From: an uncultured Marvinbryantia sp.
Lineage (GTDB): Bacteria; Bacillota; Clostridia; Lachnospirales; Lachnospiraceae
DNA: 40,359 nucleotides
Direction of reading: 5' to 3'
NCBI GenBank assembly: GCA_947631355.1
Contig: CANRKY010000007.1
Location: forward strand, 1 to 40,359
Of this stretch, positions 17,014 through 24,877 are shown in pieces (positions within the stretch are counted from its first letter, which is position 1; each line of letters begins with the position of its first letter). The translations under genes were made by a program, and so were the position numbers. A model generated the notes under the pieces. The model was given only the letters and a program-made list of their open reading frames with translations. It made no database searches and was not told where the DNA came from.

Positions 17014-20000
17014 TTATTTCACCGTAACTTTACAGGTCACCTTAATTTTTCCAGTCTGCACCGTTATGGTGGCGGTACCTTTTTTCTTCGCCGTAATTTT
17101 GCCCTTTGCGTTCACCGTGGCCACTTTCTTGTTGGAGGAAGTGTACTTCAAGGTTCCACTGCTCCCCGCTGGCGAGAACTTCGGCTTCAGTGTGTAGGTC
17201 TTCCCCTTCTTTACACTTACGCTCTTTGGCACGTTCTTAATAGCTGTCACCGCAGGCTTTGTCACTTTCACTGTGACCACAAATTTCTTCTTGCCCGATG
17301 TAACCGTGATCTTTGCCGTACCCGCTTTTAATCCCTTCACTACGCCCTTGGCGGATACGGTGGCCACTTTCTTGTTGGAGCTTGCGTAGGTCACCTTATC
17401 CTGGCTGGTGATAGGTGTGATGGCGGGCTTTTTGGTAATGGTTTTGCCGATCTTCACAGAAGTGCTCTTTTTCAGACCGGAGATTGCCGTGGTCTTTACC
17501 GCCGGTTTCTGCACGGTAACGGTGAAGGAACTCTTTGCACCGCCCACTGTGGTGACGGTGATGACTGCCGTTCCATTTTTCTTTGCCGTTACCTTGCCGG
17601 TCTTTTTATCTACAGTGGCCACTTTAGGCTTGTTGGACGTCCATGTTTTGATGGAGTCCCCTTTCTGCAGGCCGGTTACGTATGCCTTTGCCGCAAAGGT
17701 TTTCTTCACCTGCAGCGGGATCTTCTTTACATTCAGTTTTACAGCTGCTTTCAGTTTTGCAATGGATTTTGTCTGTTTCGCCCCGCACACGGAACATGTG
17801 CTGGTCTGTACGCCTTCCTTCAAGACGGTCGGCTCCGTGGTGATCTTATATGCACCATATGTATGGGTGATCTTTGCAATGGTCTGCTCCCCGGTTATCG
17901 CACCGCATACCTTGCACTGCTGATAACTTCTGCCTTCCTTGGCACAGGTGGCTGGCTCAGTTACGTTTTCATAGGTATGGTCTATTTTGGGCAATGTCTG
18001 TTCATCAGTTATCGCGCCGCACACCGTGCACTGCTGATAACTTCTGCCTTCTTTTACGCAGGTGGCTGGCTCGGTTACAGCTTTGTAGACATGATCTGTT
18101 TTGGTCAGGGATTTCTCAGAACCCTCTACCCTTTCACCGCAAATCGTGCAGACACTTGCTGTTTGCCCTTCTTCCACACATGTTGCCTGCTTGACGGTTG
18201 TCTCCTGATAGTCATGCGAGCCACTCATGTTCAGGGTGACATTCATGTAGCAATACTCCCCTGCAGGCATGAAGTAAGTTGTTCCAACAGCATAGAGATA
18301 CGTTAACGTTTCCGGAATCCCTTCTGTAAAGGACAGGATATTTCCATTCTGACTCATCCCGGCAGGCTGCGATGTGATCTTCACATTGCCAACATTTCCA
18401 ATGCCGACCAGCTTTTCTAGATCTAATTCCCATCCATCTTTCGTATGTTCCAAAACCACATCTCTGGTATTGCCATTATCGCTATTGCAATACACAGCAA
18501 ATGGCTTGCACGGTATATTCATACTTGTAAGATGATTATTGTAGCACCATACATAGCCCAGTTCTGTATTACAGCTCAGATCCAGATCCATCAGCTGATT
18601 GTCATTACACTCCAAACTTACTAGCACCGTATTATGGCTTACGTCCAGGCTTGTCAGTTGGTTCTCACCGCAGTCTAACAATCCCAGCATAGGGTTCCCA
18701 CTTATATCCAAACTTGTTAGTTGATTGAAATTACAAATCAGGCTTTGTAACGCAGGGTTTCTGCTCACATCCAGACTTGTCAATTGGTTTTGACGACAAT
18801 TCAACGATGTCAACATGGAGTTGTGACTCACATCCAGGCTCGTCAGGGCGCAGGCCACACAATCCAGGGTATCTAATACTGGATTATTGCTTATGTCCAG
18901 GCTCGTCAAGGCTTTATTGTTGTTACAAGCCAAACTTGTTAACGCAGGATTGCTACTCACATCCAAACTCGTCAGCTGATTACTTCTGCACTCCAGTTCT
19001 TCCAATGCAAGGCCACCGCTTACATCCAGACCTGTCAGTTGGTTTTCATGGCAAATTAATGTTGTCAGTGCAGGATTCCCGCTTATACTCAGACTTGTCA
19101 AGTTGTTTACACCGCAACCTAGTTTCGTCAGTGCAGGATTCATGCTCACATCCAGACTTGTCAGGCTGTTTACACCGCAATTCAGCACTGTCAGCACTGG
19201 ATTCTCACTCACATCCAGATTCGTCAGCCGATTACAAGAACAATCTAATTCCTTCAACGCAGGATTATCGCTCACATCCAGGCTTGACAAGTCGTTTATA
19301 GTGCAAAACAGCTCTGTCAGCGCAGCATCTCCGCTTACATTCAAACTTGTCAGGAAATTATCACTGCAATCCAATGTTATCAGCGTAGGAATATTACTCG
19401 CATCCAGACTTTCCAGGTAACCAAGTTCACAATCCAGTTTTGTTAGTGCAGTCCCACTCACATCTAAACTCGTCAATTTGTTTTCAAACCAACAATCCAA
19501 ATCCGTCAGCGCAAACATCCCACTCACATCCAAGCTTGTCAGTTGGTTTTTTACACAATTCAAATAAGTGAGAGAATGGAAATGCTTTATTCCTGTTAAA
19601 TCCGTTATATCCATACCGGAAACATCCATTTCCGTTACCTGTGCACATTCCTCTGCACTCAATGTTCCATCCTGATTGATATCCAGATTTTCTGAAACAT
19701 AGCCGCGAAAAGTTTCATCCGGGAAATTGGTTCCATCAATAACCACATCCCCATCCTCGGATGCCACTTCCGGTTCCGCGGTCAGTTCTTCAAAAGGCTC
19801 CAGCGGCTGGGCTTCCGCCGTCAATATAAGCTCCTCCTCATCGGCTGTTTCCGAACGGTATTCTGTCTCGACTGACTCGGTTATTTCGTCTGTCTCGGAC
19901 TGCGGATCCTCAACGGGAGTCTCCGGCTGAACTTCTGTGCTCACAGTTTCTGACTGTATTTCCGTTACCGCAGTCTCCGGCTGAAACTCCACTGTTGTCT

Positions 20001-20325
20001 CTTGTTCCGGCGCAGCTGTTTCTTCCTGCCATGCCATTTCTGTTTCCGTCACAGGCGCATTTACAGACAGCGCATTTTCCTCTGCCATAGCTGGCGCTGT
20101 GGATTCCTGCGATGCCGCCATCTCCGGTATCACGGATTCTTCCCCTTGCATTGCTGGTTCTTCCTCCTGCACCGTGACTTCTTCCTTCTGCACTGCAGCT
20201 TCTTCATCCTGTGTCATTTCCTGCGGCGCTATTGTCTGCACGGTCATGTCTTCCGCTATAACCGTAACTGCACTTTGCACAGTCAACAGCCCACACAATA
20301 GAATTGCAACTGCTTTTCTTTTCAT
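17014..20325 (-). CDS. Secreted internalin-J-like Cys-LRR protein with four His/Cys repeats and three Big_2 domains
   Basis: This 1103-residue protein is first in the array. The signal peptide is MKRKAVAILLCGLLTVQS..., and an acidic Glu/Thr/Gln-rich segment follows to about 195. An EF-hand-like loop (DINQDGTLSAEE) precedes about 19 Cys-containing LRRs of about 21 residues (about 235-620). A segment of about 80 residues leads into four His/Cys repeats (HDY, HVY, HTY and HTYGAY units, about 700-855) and then three Lys-rich Big_2 domains to the end (CKVTVK). The ATG at 20325 has AGGAGG eight bases upstream and a sigma-A-like promoter 30-58 nt upstream, so transcription of the array probably begins here. 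It is a likely surface-binding protein of unknown ligand; no sortase motif or transmembrane tail is present. Confidence 0.9.
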   Translation of the reverse strand: MKRKAVAILLCGLLTVQSAVTVIAEDMTVQTIAPQEMTQDEEAAVQKEEVTVQEEEPAMQGEESVIPEMAASQESTAPAMAEENALSVNAPVTETEMAWQEETAAPEQETTVEFQPETAVTEIQSETVSTEVQPETPVEDPQSETDEITESVETEYRSETADEEELILTAEAQPLEPFEELTAEPEVASEDGDVVIDGTNFPDETFRGYVSENLDINQDGTLSAEECAQVTEMDVSGMDITDLTGIKHFHSLTYLNCVKNQLTSLDVSGMFALTDLDCWFENKLTSLDVSGTALTKLDCELGYLESLDASNIPTLITLDCSDNFLTSLNVSGDAALTELFCTINDLSSLDVSDNPALKELDCSCNRLTNLDVSENPVLTVLNCGVNSLTSLDVSMNPALTKLGCGVNNLTSLSISGNPALTTLICHENQLTGLDVSGGLALEELECRSNQLTSLDVSSNPALTSLACNNNKALTSLDISNNPVLDTLDCVACALTSLDVSHNSMLTSLNCRQNQLTSLDVSRNPALQSLICNFNQLTSLDISGNPMLGLLDCGENQLTSLDVSHNTVLVSLECNDNQLMDLDLSCNTELGYVWCYNNHLTSMNIPCKPFAVYCNSDNGNTRDVVLEHTKDGWELDLEKLVGIGNVGNVKITSQPAGMSQNGNILSFTEGIPETLTYLYAVGTTYFMPAGEYCYMNVTLNMSGSHDYQETTVKQATCVEEGQTASVCTICGERVEGSEKSLTKTDHVYKAVTEPATCVKEGRSYQQCTVCGAITDEQTLPKIDHTYENVTEPATCAKEGRSYQQCKVCGAITGEQTIAKITHTYGAYKITTEPTVLKEGVQTSTCSVCGAKQTKSIAKLKAAVKLNVKKIPLQVKKTFAAKAYVTGLQKGDSIKTWTSNKPKVATVDKKTGKVTAKKNGTAVITVTTVGGAKSSFTVTVQKPAVKTTAISGLKKSTSVKIGKTITKKPAITPITSQDKVTYASSNKKVATVSAKGVVKGLKAGTAKITVTSGKKKFVVTVKVTKPAVTAIKNVPKSVSVKKGKTYTLKPKFSPAGSSGTLKYTSSNKKVATVNAKGKITAKKKGTATITVQTGKIKVTCKVTVK

Positions 20326-20354
20326 AACACTCGCCTCCTGTGAAAATTTACCAT

Positions 20355-20383
20355 ATTATAGCATCGGATTAGCAAAACGACAA
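20355..20383 (-). promoter_or_regulatory. Sigma-A-like promoter of the secreted-protein array
   Basis: On the minus strand there is TTGTCG, a 17-nt spacer and TATAAT, ending 30 nt before the ATG at 20325. AGGAGG lies between. It is the only clear promoter found for the six-gene array. Confidence 0.7.
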
Positions 20384-20434
20384 GCATATTATACAATTTC
20401 AGACCCATATCTAGTATAAGTTTTTTGCATGTAT

Positions 20435-20463
20435 TTGAATTAAATACACAAAAATATTATAAT
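20435..20463 (+). promoter_or_regulatory. Sigma-A-like promoter with no assigned gene
   Basis: The plus strand shows TTGAAT, a 17-nt spacer and a perfect TATAAT. Transcription would start near 20470, about 320 nt before prs, and cross a repeat-containing stretch. An in-frame ATG at 20465 lies at or before the predicted start site, so it is a doubtful gene. The transcript could be a long prs leader or a small RNA (inference). Confidence 0.45.
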
Positions 20464-20489
20464 TATGCATATAAAATTTGTGATATATT

Positions 20490-20626
20490 GGGCAGTGCAT
20501 TTTCATTTTTTCTTTGGATTCATCATAGATCTGGCAGCGAATTTCCATTTTTTCGGAAAATTCATAAACCAAAAGAATCGGGAGCATATCGTTGATCATC
20601 TGCGGGAGCATGTCGCTGATTATCTG
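20490..20626. repeat. Short degenerate tandem repeats between divergent genes
   Basis: Two imperfect copies of a 34-nt unit (20490-20523 and 20532-20565, about 25 of 34 matching) are followed by two 24-nt copies (20579-20602 and 20603-20626, about 21 of 24 matching). The rest of 20384-20787 holds promoters but no gene I can support on either strand. Confidence 0.6.
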
Positions 20627-20701
20627 GCGGAAGCAGGTCTTCTGACGGCTGCCAGAGAAAAAAACGCAGCGTAAATGACTTTGCCGGAATTGCATTTTCT
20701 C

Positions 20702-20730
20702 TTGACGCGCCCATTTTTTCTCTTTATACT
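20702..20730 (+). promoter_or_regulatory. Sigma-A-like promoter of prs
   Basis: TTGACG, a 17-nt spacer and TATACT on the plus strand put the start near 20737. That leaves a leader of about 50 nt before the ATG at 20788. Confidence 0.7.
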
Positions 20731-20787
20731 GTATATGTAAAGTTATGTAAAAATATCTCGAATCTTCTGGTTCGTTTGGAGGTCCTC

Positions 20788-21981
20788 ATGGCTGTGAATT
20801 TTGATCCAATGCTTCACACTGTTCCGCTTGCTCCGTTGAAAATCGCCGCTTTGGAAGGATGTCGTTCGTTTGCCGAACAGGTAGACGCCTATCTCGTGGA
20901 ATATCGCCACGCAAATCCCACCATGCCGTCCGACAGTCTGGGCTACGCAGACTACGCTTCCGACTCTTTTCTGTTGGACTGCGCCTGCCCCCGGTTCGGC
21001 ACCGGCGAGGGGAAGGGAATCATTCATTCTTCTGTGCGCGGCTGCGATCTGTTTCTTTTGGCCGACGTCACAAATTATAGTCTGACCTATAAGGTGTGCG
21101 GGATAACGAATCACATGTCCCCGGACAATCATTTTCAGGATCTGAAGCGGATCATCTCCGCCAGCGACGGCAAGGCGAAGCGCATCAATGTGGTGATGCC
21201 CTTCCTCTACGAAGGCCGGCAGCACAAGCGTTCCGGCAGGGAATCTCTGGACTGTGCCCTTGCCCTGCAGGAGCTGGCAAACATGGGCGTGAGCAACATC
21301 ATCACCTTCGACGCGCACGATCCCCGCGTGCAGAACGCGGTGCCGCTGATCGGTTTTGACACCTTCATGCCCACCTATCAGTTTTTAAAGGCGCTTATCC
21401 TCTCCACGCCGGATCTGAAGATCGACAGCGATCATCTGATGATCATCAGCCCGGACGAGGGCGCAATGAGCCGCGCCGTGTATTTTTCCACGGTTCTCGG
21501 TGTGGATATGGGAATGTTTTATAAGAGACGGGATTATTCTACGGTGATAAACGGGAAGAACCCCATTGTGGCCCACGAATTTCTAGGCGATTCTGTGAGC
21601 GGAAAAGATGTAGTGATCGTGGACGATATGATCTCGTCCGGCGAGAGTATGCTGGATGTAGCCAAGCAGCTGAAAAGCCGCAATGCGAACCGCGTGTTTG
21701 TGTGCACCACGTTCGGGCTGTTCACCGATGGCTTCGACAAGTTCGATGATTATTATGAGAAGGGTTATATACACAAGATCATTACGACGAATCTGACTTA
21801 CCGCACGCCGGAGCTTCTCTCCAAGCCCTATTATCAGGAGGCGGATATGGCCGGGTTCCTGGCAAGCATTATCGATTCCCTCAACCACGATGTTTCCATT
21901 GAGCACGTGATCTCTCCCACGGATAAGATCAACCAGCTTCTTGCTTCTATCCGGGGCACGTCCAGTCAAGGAACAAAGTAA
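20788..21981 (+). CDS. prs: Ribose-phosphate pyrophosphokinase (PRPP synthetase), long type
   Basis: It makes PRPP from ribose 5-phosphate and ATP in the cytosol, feeding purine, pyrimidine, NAD, His and Trp synthesis. The ATG at 20788 has GGAGG five bases upstream; a TTG at 20776 overlaps that site and is rejected. The 397-residue product is longer than the roughly 315-residue classical enzyme. Recognisable parts are PFLYEGRQHKRSGRESL (the ATP/flexible-loop equivalent), ITFDAHDPRVQNA, and the PRPP-binding loop VVIVDDMISSGESM near residue 275. The N-terminus has extra sequence (RFGTGEGKG) compared with the standard form. It is monocistronic, divergent from the array and convergent with pgeF. 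The family is clear; since this is the divergent long form, a second standard prs may exist elsewhere in the genome (inference). Confidence 0.9.
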   Translation: MAVNFDPMLHTVPLAPLKIAALEGCRSFAEQVDAYLVEYRHANPTMPSDSLGYADYASDSFLLDCACPRFGTGEGKGIIHSSVRGCDLFLLADVTNYSLTYKVCGITNHMSPDNHFQDLKRIISASDGKAKRINVVMPFLYEGRQHKRSGRESLDCALALQELANMGVSNIITFDAHDPRVQNAVPLIGFDTFMPTYQFLKALILSTPDLKIDSDHLMIISPDEGAMSRAVYFSTVLGVDMGMFYKRRDYSTVINGKNPIVAHEFLGDSVSGKDVVIVDDMISSGESMLDVAKQLKSRNANRVFVCTTFGLFTDGFDKFDDYYEKGYIHKIITTNLTYRTPELLSKPYYQEADMAGFLASIIDSLNHDVSIEHVISPTDKINQLLASIRGTSSQGTK

Positions 21982-22024
21982 GAATAAAAGGGATTTTTGT
22001 TTCCATTGTTTTTTAGATTATTGT

Positions 22025-22930
22025 TTACATCGTTGTTTGGATTTTTGCCGAATTGGGGGCGGTCGGCTCCCGAAGCCCCAGAAACGCCGCCAGATTCCCC
22101 CGCATCCCTTTGGATGCGCGGTGGGAAAATAACAGATTTGGATTGCAGCAGGTACAGATGTCGGTCACAGAAATGTGTTCCGGCAGAATACCTGCTTCTT
22201 TTAACACTTCTTCGTTCGCGCGCCAGAGATTCAGCTGATATTTCCCGTCCGGCTTCCGGTAAAAGAGCTGCGCATGGCAGGATCTGTCAAAGCTGTCCGC
22301 AAAGATCTGCGCCACATCCTCGCTCACTTCATAGCAGTCCTGGCAGATGGACGGCCCGATGGCCGCATAGATGTCCTGCGGACGGCAGCCGTACTCCCGC
22401 TCCATGGTTTTTACGGTGACCAGGCCGATCTTCTGCACCGTGCCGCGCCAGCCCGAATGGGACAGGCCCACTGCACGTTTTACGGGATCCACAAAATATA
22501 ACGGCACGCAGTCCGCATAAAATGTGGCCAGCACCAGGCCGGGCACATTTGTCACCATGCCGTCCACATCCGTGTAGTCCCGCGGCTGTGTGAAGCCTTT
22601 TCCCCGGTCTTTTTCCGTGACAACGCGCACATTCGCCGTGTGCGTCTGATCGGAAAACACCAGGTTCTCCGGCGCAAAGCCGATCGCCGCGCCGATCCGG
22701 CGGAAGTTTTCCCGCACGTTCTCCTCCCGGTCGCCCCTGGAAAAGCTCAGGTTCATGGAAGATAGATGGGCCTGGCTTACCCCGCCCATGCGCGTGGAAA
22801 ATCCGTGCACGATCCCGTCCATTTCCGAGAAAGCCGGGTAAGACAGCCAGGTCACGCCGTCTTTTTCCCGCACGGTCAGAATCTCGTGTGCACCTTTTCG
22901 TTTCCATTTTCTGCCCGAACGATCGCTCAT
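22025..22930 (-). CDS. pgeF: Polyphenol oxidase-family / peptidoglycan editing factor PgeF (YfiH)
   Basis: Members of this laccase-domain family are purine nucleoside phosphorylase/adenosine deaminase-type enzymes, and in E. coli PgeF keeps peptidoglycan stem composition correct. The family metal-binding residues are visible: His in FSDQTHTANV, Cys in YADCVPLYF and His in GLSHSGWRGT. The start is uncertain because the frame stays open upstream through a repeat array to 23200. I prefer the ATG at 22930 (MSDRSGRKWK), which has AAAGGCGG upstream and gives 301 residues; the recognisable domain begins about 20 residues later at GVTWLSYP. ATGs at 22951 and 23008 have poorer sites. It is the last gene of the minus-strand housekeeping run and converges on prs with only 43 nt between. 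Confidence 0.88.
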   Translation of the reverse strand: MSDRSGRKWKRKGAHEILTVREKDGVTWLSYPAFSEMDGIVHGFSTRMGGVSQAHLSSMNLSFSRGDREENVRENFRRIGAAIGFAPENLVFSDQTHTANVRVVTEKDRGKGFTQPRDYTDVDGMVTNVPGLVLATFYADCVPLYFVDPVKRAVGLSHSGWRGTVQKIGLVTVKTMEREYGCRPQDIYAAIGPSICQDCYEVSEDVAQIFADSFDRSCHAQLFYRKPDGKYQLNLWRANEEVLKEAGILPEHISVTDICTCCNPNLLFSHRASKGMRGNLAAFLGLREPTAPNSAKIQTTM

Positions 22931-23035
22931 TCTTTGCACCGCCTTTTCCATTTCTCTGACAACAGTATCGCTGTATCGTTTTCTAGTGGCGTAGCCTATC
23001 GTCACCATACCAGGGCAATCGATGCACCCGGAATA

Positions 23036-23229
23036 CATTTTTTGATATACACAATATCCGGGAAACGATCTGCATTGCATGGCTCTGCACCCGGAACGTT
23101 TTTTTGATATACGCAAGATCCGGGAAATGATCTGCATTGCATGGCTCTGCATCCGGAACGCCTTTTTTGATATACGCAATATCCACAAAACGATCGGCAT
23201 TGCATGGCTCTACCTCTACGTCCAGAACG
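23036..23229. repeat. Three tandem repeats of about 63 nt between pgeF and yraN
   Basis: Units lie at about 23036-23098 (63 nt), 23099-23160 (62 nt) and 23161-23229 (69 nt). Each runs from a T-rich TTTTTTGATATACGCAA core through TGCATTGCATGGCTCT to CCGGAACG. Partial matches flank both ends. The right side enters the last codons of yraN (TTTTTGATGTGGGTGATATCC), and the yraN stop at 23216-23218 lies inside the last unit. There are no unique spacers, so it is not a CRISPR array. Confidence 0.8.
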
Positions 23230-23563
23230 CATTTTTGATGTGGGTGATATCCGTCCCCACGATCCCCACCACATCAAAACGGCAGGGCGTGTCTGTGCCG
23301 CAGCCGTTTTTCAGCAGGTAATACTGCGCCGTCTGTATGATCTTTTTCTGTTTTCGCGCGTCCACTGCCTCCAGGGGCGAGCCCATCCCGCAGTCGGCGC
23401 GGTATTTCACTTCCACAAACACGAGGAACCGCCCGTCCTTCGCGATCATGTCGATCTCACCTGTGCGGGAGCGGAAATTTCGCTCCAGGATGCGCATGCC
23501 GTTTTCCTCCAGGAAGCGGGCCGCCATCTCCTCATAATCGGCTCCCAAACTCCGTTTATTCAC
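23216..23563 (-). CDS. yraN: UPF0102 (YraN) nuclease-fold protein
   Basis: This is a small PD-(D/E)XK nuclease-fold protein of unresolved function, conserved beside rnhB in many bacteria. The core motif is GEIDMIAKDGRFLVFVEVKY, with Glu/Asp and the ExK pair. I start at the GTG at 23563 (VNKRSLGADYEE), because family members begin with a similar NKR...G..GEE pattern; a TTG at 23584 is the only longer option. The result is 115 residues, normal for the family. It overlaps the last codons of rnhB by 8 nt, which suggests translational coupling. Its C-terminus (DITHIKNAFWT) lies within the last unit of a direct-repeat array that continues downstream. Confidence 0.86.
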   Translation of the reverse strand: MNKRSLGADYEEMAARFLEENGMRILERNFRSRTGEIDMIAKDGRFLVFVEVKYRADCGMGSPLEAVDARKQKKIIQTAQYYLLKNGCGTDTPCRFDVVGIVGTDITHIKNAFWT

Positions 23564-24335
23564 GCTGCATCGGATCTCCCACAAAATTTTTGATAAAGGT
23601 GCGCCGGTGGATCGCGGACGGCCCGTAGGTCTTCAGCGCCTGGATGTGCGCGGCGGAACCGTAGCCCTTGTGCCCCGCGAACCCGTACTCCGGCATTTCT
23701 TTGTCGTATTCCAGCATCAGCCGATCCCTGGTCACCTTGGCGATCACGCTGGCCGCCGCGATGGAGAGACTTTTTGCGTCTCCCTTGATGATCGGCACCT
23801 GGCGCACGGGCACATCCGGGATGGTCACCGCGTCCACCAAAAGAAGATCCGGTTTCACCGCAAGCTGCGCAATGGCCTTTCGCATGGCCTCGTAGGTGGC
23901 CTGCAGGATGTTGATCTCATCTATGCGGGCCGGGGATACCAGCCCCACGCCCACGGCCACCGCTTTTTCCATGATCTCATCGTACAGCTGCTCCCGCATT
24001 TTCTCCGAGAGCTGTTTGGAGTCGTTCAGATAGCGGATCGTGCATCCTTTTGGGAGGATCACGGCTCCCGCCGCCACCGGCCCCGCCAGCGGGCCTCTCC
24101 CGGCCTCATCGATCCCGCAGATAGCTCCGTATTCGCTGTAGGTCCGCTCGTAGGAAAGCATCTCCCAGAGGCGCGCGTCCTCTTTTTCTTCTCTCTCCAG
24201 CTTTTTTTGAAAGCGCTGCAGCAGGGCCGTCACCCCCGCTCTGCCGTCTTTTTCATAAAATGCAAGAAGGCCGGAAAGCTCGCTGCGGTCTGCCTGCTCC
24301 AGCCTTGTGCGGATATCTTTTATTTTTTCCTGCAT
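23556..24335 (-). CDS. rnhB: Ribonuclease HII
   Basis: It removes ribonucleotides and RNA from RNA-DNA hybrids using two metal ions. The catalytic block CGIDEAGRGPLAGPV (Asp-Glu) lies near residue 75, with further acidic residues at LLLVDAVTIP and SVIAKVTRDR. The N-terminal extension of about 70 residues, helical and charged, is typical of Firmicutes RnhB. The ATG at 24335 overlaps the TGA of the upstream signal peptidase (TGATG); a GTG one codon earlier is possible. The C-terminus IHRRTFIKNF matches the family (HRxSF...). Length is 259 residues. It is part of the lepB-rbgA-lepB-rnhB-yraN run. Confidence 0.95.
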   Translation of the reverse strand: MQEKIKDIRTRLEQADRSELSGLLAFYEKDGRAGVTALLQRFQKKLEREEKEDARLWEMLSYERTYSEYGAICGIDEAGRGPLAGPVAAGAVILPKGCTIRYLNDSKQLSEKMREQLYDEIMEKAVAVGVGLVSPARIDEINILQATYEAMRKAIAQLAVKPDLLLVDAVTIPDVPVRQVPIIKGDAKSLSIAAASVIAKVTRDRLMLEYDKEMPEYGFAGHKGYGSAAHIQALKTYGPSAIHRRTFIKNFVGDPMQRE

Positions 24336-24862
24336 CACCTGATCACTCCAAATCTGCTAAACGGGAACACACAGAGCCAGCCCTTTCCCACGATGTCGCT
24401 CTCCCGTATGTTTCCCACATCCGGTTCTCTGCTGTCCATGCTGAAATTCCGGTTATCTCCCAGCACAAAGTATTCGTCTTCCCCCAGCGTCAGTGCGTTC
24501 GCCGCCAGCCCGCCGTCCCGGATGGGCGCGTTCCCGTAATTCTCAGAAAGCGGCTTTTCGTTTACATAAATCATGCCCTCCGCATCGATGCGCACCGTCT
24601 CCCCGGGCAGCGCGATCACGCGCTTGATGTAATACGTGTTCGGCTTGTACGGATAAGAAAACATCACCACGTCAAACCGCTTTGGTTTTCCCAGGTGATA
24701 GCTCAGTCTGTCGATCAGCAGGCGGTCTCCGTTTTCCAGCGCGGGCAGCATGGAATCGCCCTTCACCACGGTGATCCGCAGCAAAAACGGCATGGCGATG
24801 GCCGCAAACAGCACGATGGAAAAAAACAGGAACCCGCCAGGCACCCTTATTTTCTCTCTCAT
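24335..24862 (-). CDS. lepB: Type I signal peptidase (second copy)
   Basis: This membrane serine peptidase cleaves Sec signal peptides. It has 175 residues with one N-terminal membrane segment (GFLFFSIVLFAAIAMPFLL). The catalytic Ser is in VVKGDSMLPAL (box B), the Lys in YYIKRVIALPGE (box D), and box E is VLGDNRNFSMDSR. The ATG at 24862 has AGGGGAAG upstream and lies 15 nt after rbgA. It is shorter and has a weaker cytosolic head than the copy at 25751-26335. The two may have different substrates, as with multiple Sip proteases in Bacillus (inference). Confidence 0.94.
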   Translation of the reverse strand: MREKIRVPGGFLFFSIVLFAAIAMPFLLRITVVKGDSMLPALENGDRLLIDRLSYHLGKPKRFDVVMFSYPYKPNTYYIKRVIALPGETVRIDAEGMIYVNEKPLSENYGNAPIRDGGLAANALTLGEDEYFVLGDNRNFSMDSREPDVGNIRESDIVGKGWLCVFPFSRFGVIR

Positions 24863-24877
24863 AATCTTCCCCTGCGC

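Noticed and set aside
20465..20674. Plus-strand frame of 69 residues
   Set aside because: Its ATG lies at or before the predicted transcription start, and no ribosome binding site is visible.
20411..20695. Minus-strand frame of 94 residues in the array-prs spacer
   Set aside because: It has a weak start site, crosses the tandem repeats and covers both plus-strand promoters. It is kept only as part of the repeat finding.
22931..23200. Longer pgeF starting at 23200
   Set aside because: The added residues come from the direct repeats and have no family counterpart; a better ribosome binding site lies at 22930.
23036..23229. Short CRISPR array
   Set aside because: The units are contiguous, over 60 nt long and lack unique spacers, and no cas genes are near.
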